A stretch of 64,000 nucleotides of DNA, from assembly GCF_008014675.1 (NCBI RefSeq), contig NZ_VOXD01000017.1, forward strand, positions 1 to 64,000, written 5' to 3'. The notes beneath the pieces are model-generated. The model ran no database searches. It was given only the letters and a program-made list of their open reading frames with translations, and was not told the DNA's origin. The DNA comes from Neolewinella aurantiaca (GTDB taxonomy: Bacteria; Bacteroidota; Bacteroidia; Chitinophagales; Saprospiraceae). Below, piece after piece: positions 62,985 to 64,000 of this stretch (positions within the stretch are counted from its first letter, which is position 1; each line of letters opens with the position of its first letter). A program made the position numbers and the translations under genes.

Positions 62985-63506
62985 ATGACGAGAACATTCG
63001 TACTCCTGTCCCTGATTTCAGTTGCCTTTACGGCTTGCGAGAAAGATCCACCTGCGCCCCTACCCCGCTTTGGAACGGCCAACGAGCCAATCACCTACAC
63101 CGATTTTGAAGACATCGCCGGCCTGTTTACGCAGCAGTCTGACACCACCTACCTGATCAACTTCTGGGCTACCTGGTGCAAGCCGTGCCGGGAAGAACTC
63201 CCCCTCCTGAATCAGCTCGCCCGGGAGGAGCAAGACAAAAAGCTCAAGGTGGTGCTTGTCAGCCTCGATACCGAAGAAAATGCTATCGGTCGGATTCCGG
63301 CCTTCCTGCGGGAAACCGCTCCCGATCTTGCATCAATAATCCTAACCGACGAAGACCAGTCGTGGGGAAAAACCATCGACCGGGTGTGGAGTGGTTCTCT
63401 ACCCACCACGATCATCTATCGGGCCGATCTCCGGTACGTTTACCGCCGGGGGTTCAATACTTACCCGGATGTAAGGAGGGCACTCGAGCCTTTGATCGGA
63501 AAATGA
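62985..63506 (+). CDS. TlpA-like thioredoxin-fold lipoprotein
   Basis: This is a 173-residue protein with a lipoprotein signal (lipobox FTAC, Cys at 18). The thioredoxin fold has the redox motif WCKPC in INFWATWCKPCREELP (about 60-75) and the cis-Pro loop GSLPTTII (about 146). It should reduce disulfides on the outer face of the inner membrane or in the periplasm, for example in cytochrome c maturation. Membrane electron donors are not encoded next to it. Confidence 0.9.
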   Translation: MTRTFVLLSLISVAFTACEKDPPAPLPRFGTANEPITYTDFEDIAGLFTQQSDTTYLINFWATWCKPCREELPLLNQLAREEQDKKLKVVLVSLDTEENAIGRIPAFLRETAPDLASIILTDEDQSWGKTIDRVWSGSLPTTIIYRADLRYVYRRGFNTYPDVRRALEPLIGK

Positions 63507-63610
63507 CACCGGTCAACTGCCGCTTTTTTACATCTTCCCCACCTTTTCAGCTCTTGATCAAGAACCACTTACGGCTTTTGCGTATTTTAACCGTTGCAAA
63601 CGGTAGACAC

Positions 63611-64000
63611 ATGAGGCATTTTTTATCACTTTTTATCATCCTTGGCCTTTCAATTTCTCTTCAGGCCGAATCTCTGCGCGGTTTCCTGCTGACAAAAGAC
63701 AACTATCAGCTCACGGGATATTTCAACGTTCTGAGCTACAGCCCAACGGGGAACATGATCACCTTCACCAACGATTTCGGTGATGTGTATTCCATTCATC
63801 CAATGCTGGTAAAAGGCTTTGGTTTCAGCAAAGACGGCACCAGTTTTCGGTTCGTGAGTCGCTTTCACGAAGGACAGTGGTTCTTTTTGCACGAGGAAGT
63901 GACGGGCCGCGCGCTCTCGCTGTTCCGGCTCCCCGACGGCTCCAACAACTGGGTAGACGACAGCATGTTGCGGCTGTTCCAGACTCCTCCGCCTACTTAT
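63611..64000 (+). CDS. Exported protein of unknown function, partial at the right edge
   Basis: The frame is open for 130 codons from an ATG at 63611 to the edge. A signal peptide is clear (MRHFLSLFIILGLSISLQA, then ESLRG). The following part is beta-rich (GYFNVLSYSPTGNMITFTNDFGDVYSIHP). No family is recognised. An inverted repeat ACCGTT-GCA-AACGGT (63590-63604) lies just upstream of the start and could be an operator. Confidence 0.75.
   Translation, partial: MRHFLSLFIILGLSISLQAESLRGFLLTKDNYQLTGYFNVLSYSPTGNMITFTNDFGDVYSIHPMLVKGFGFSKDGTSFRFVSRFHEGQWFFLHEEVTGRALSLFRLPDGSNNWVDDSMLRLFQTPPPTY

Overview
The window looks like a chromosome segment of a Bacteroidota bacterium, most likely a Saprospiria/Lewinella-type marine organism. 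This is inferred from protein families and promoter style, not from a database search. The evidence is a type IX secretion (T9SS) C-terminal sorting domain, promoters of the -33 TTTG / -7 TAnnTTTG kind with no obvious Shine-Dalgarno sites, a bacterial geranylgeranylglyceryl phosphate synthase, and families such as DUF2490, DUF3667 and DUF6624. There is no rRNA, CRISPR array, prophage or full-length transposase gene. One tRNA (Leu, GAG) is present.

Layout. Positions 1-10758 are the N-terminal 3,586 codons of one giant exported repeat protein on the minus strand, whose end lies beyond the left edge. An ABC exporter, a secreted reprolysin-like metalloprotease, an ECF sigma factor, a TPR lipoprotein, a type II NADH dehydrogenase and a DUF3667 membrane protein follow to about 21.3 kb. 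From 21.5 to 33.6 kb lie a Tat-exported Gfo/Idh/MocA oxidoreductase, an arginine deiminase, a subtilase with a SPOR domain, small lipoproteins and large helical proteins of unknown role. Leucine biosynthesis is split: leuA at 33.8 kb and leuC-leuD-leuB at 38.1-41.4 kb, separated by three minus-strand genes. The right third holds housekeeping and envelope genes: hpt with an M28 peptidase, an OmpA-type protein, a glycosyltransferase, parE, malic enzyme, recO, lnt with a BamA-like barrel, GGGP synthase, pirin, nitroreductase, an SF1 helicase, a TlpA-like lipoprotein, and a gene cut by the right edge.

The most unusual content is non-coding. (1) An 18-bp motif, GGCGCGNNCGCAGGTGCA, occurs about 19 times, 12 of them between genes. 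Upstream of genes it always reads TGCACCTGCGNNCGCGCC toward the gene. Several copies have TTTGCA at a plausible -33 position with a -7-like box about 17-20 bp on; some form inverted pairs. (2) There are palindromic miniature elements: a 91-bp element with an 8-bp target duplication, a second copy of it interrupted by another 95-bp palindrome with its own 9-bp duplication, and an unrelated 165-bp palindrome. (3) A promoter and terminator with no reading frame between them at 45.4 kb suggest a small RNA of about 95 nt. (4) A 22-bp operator-like palindrome sits directly before the pirin gene. Strong bidirectional hairpin terminators separate several convergent gene pairs.
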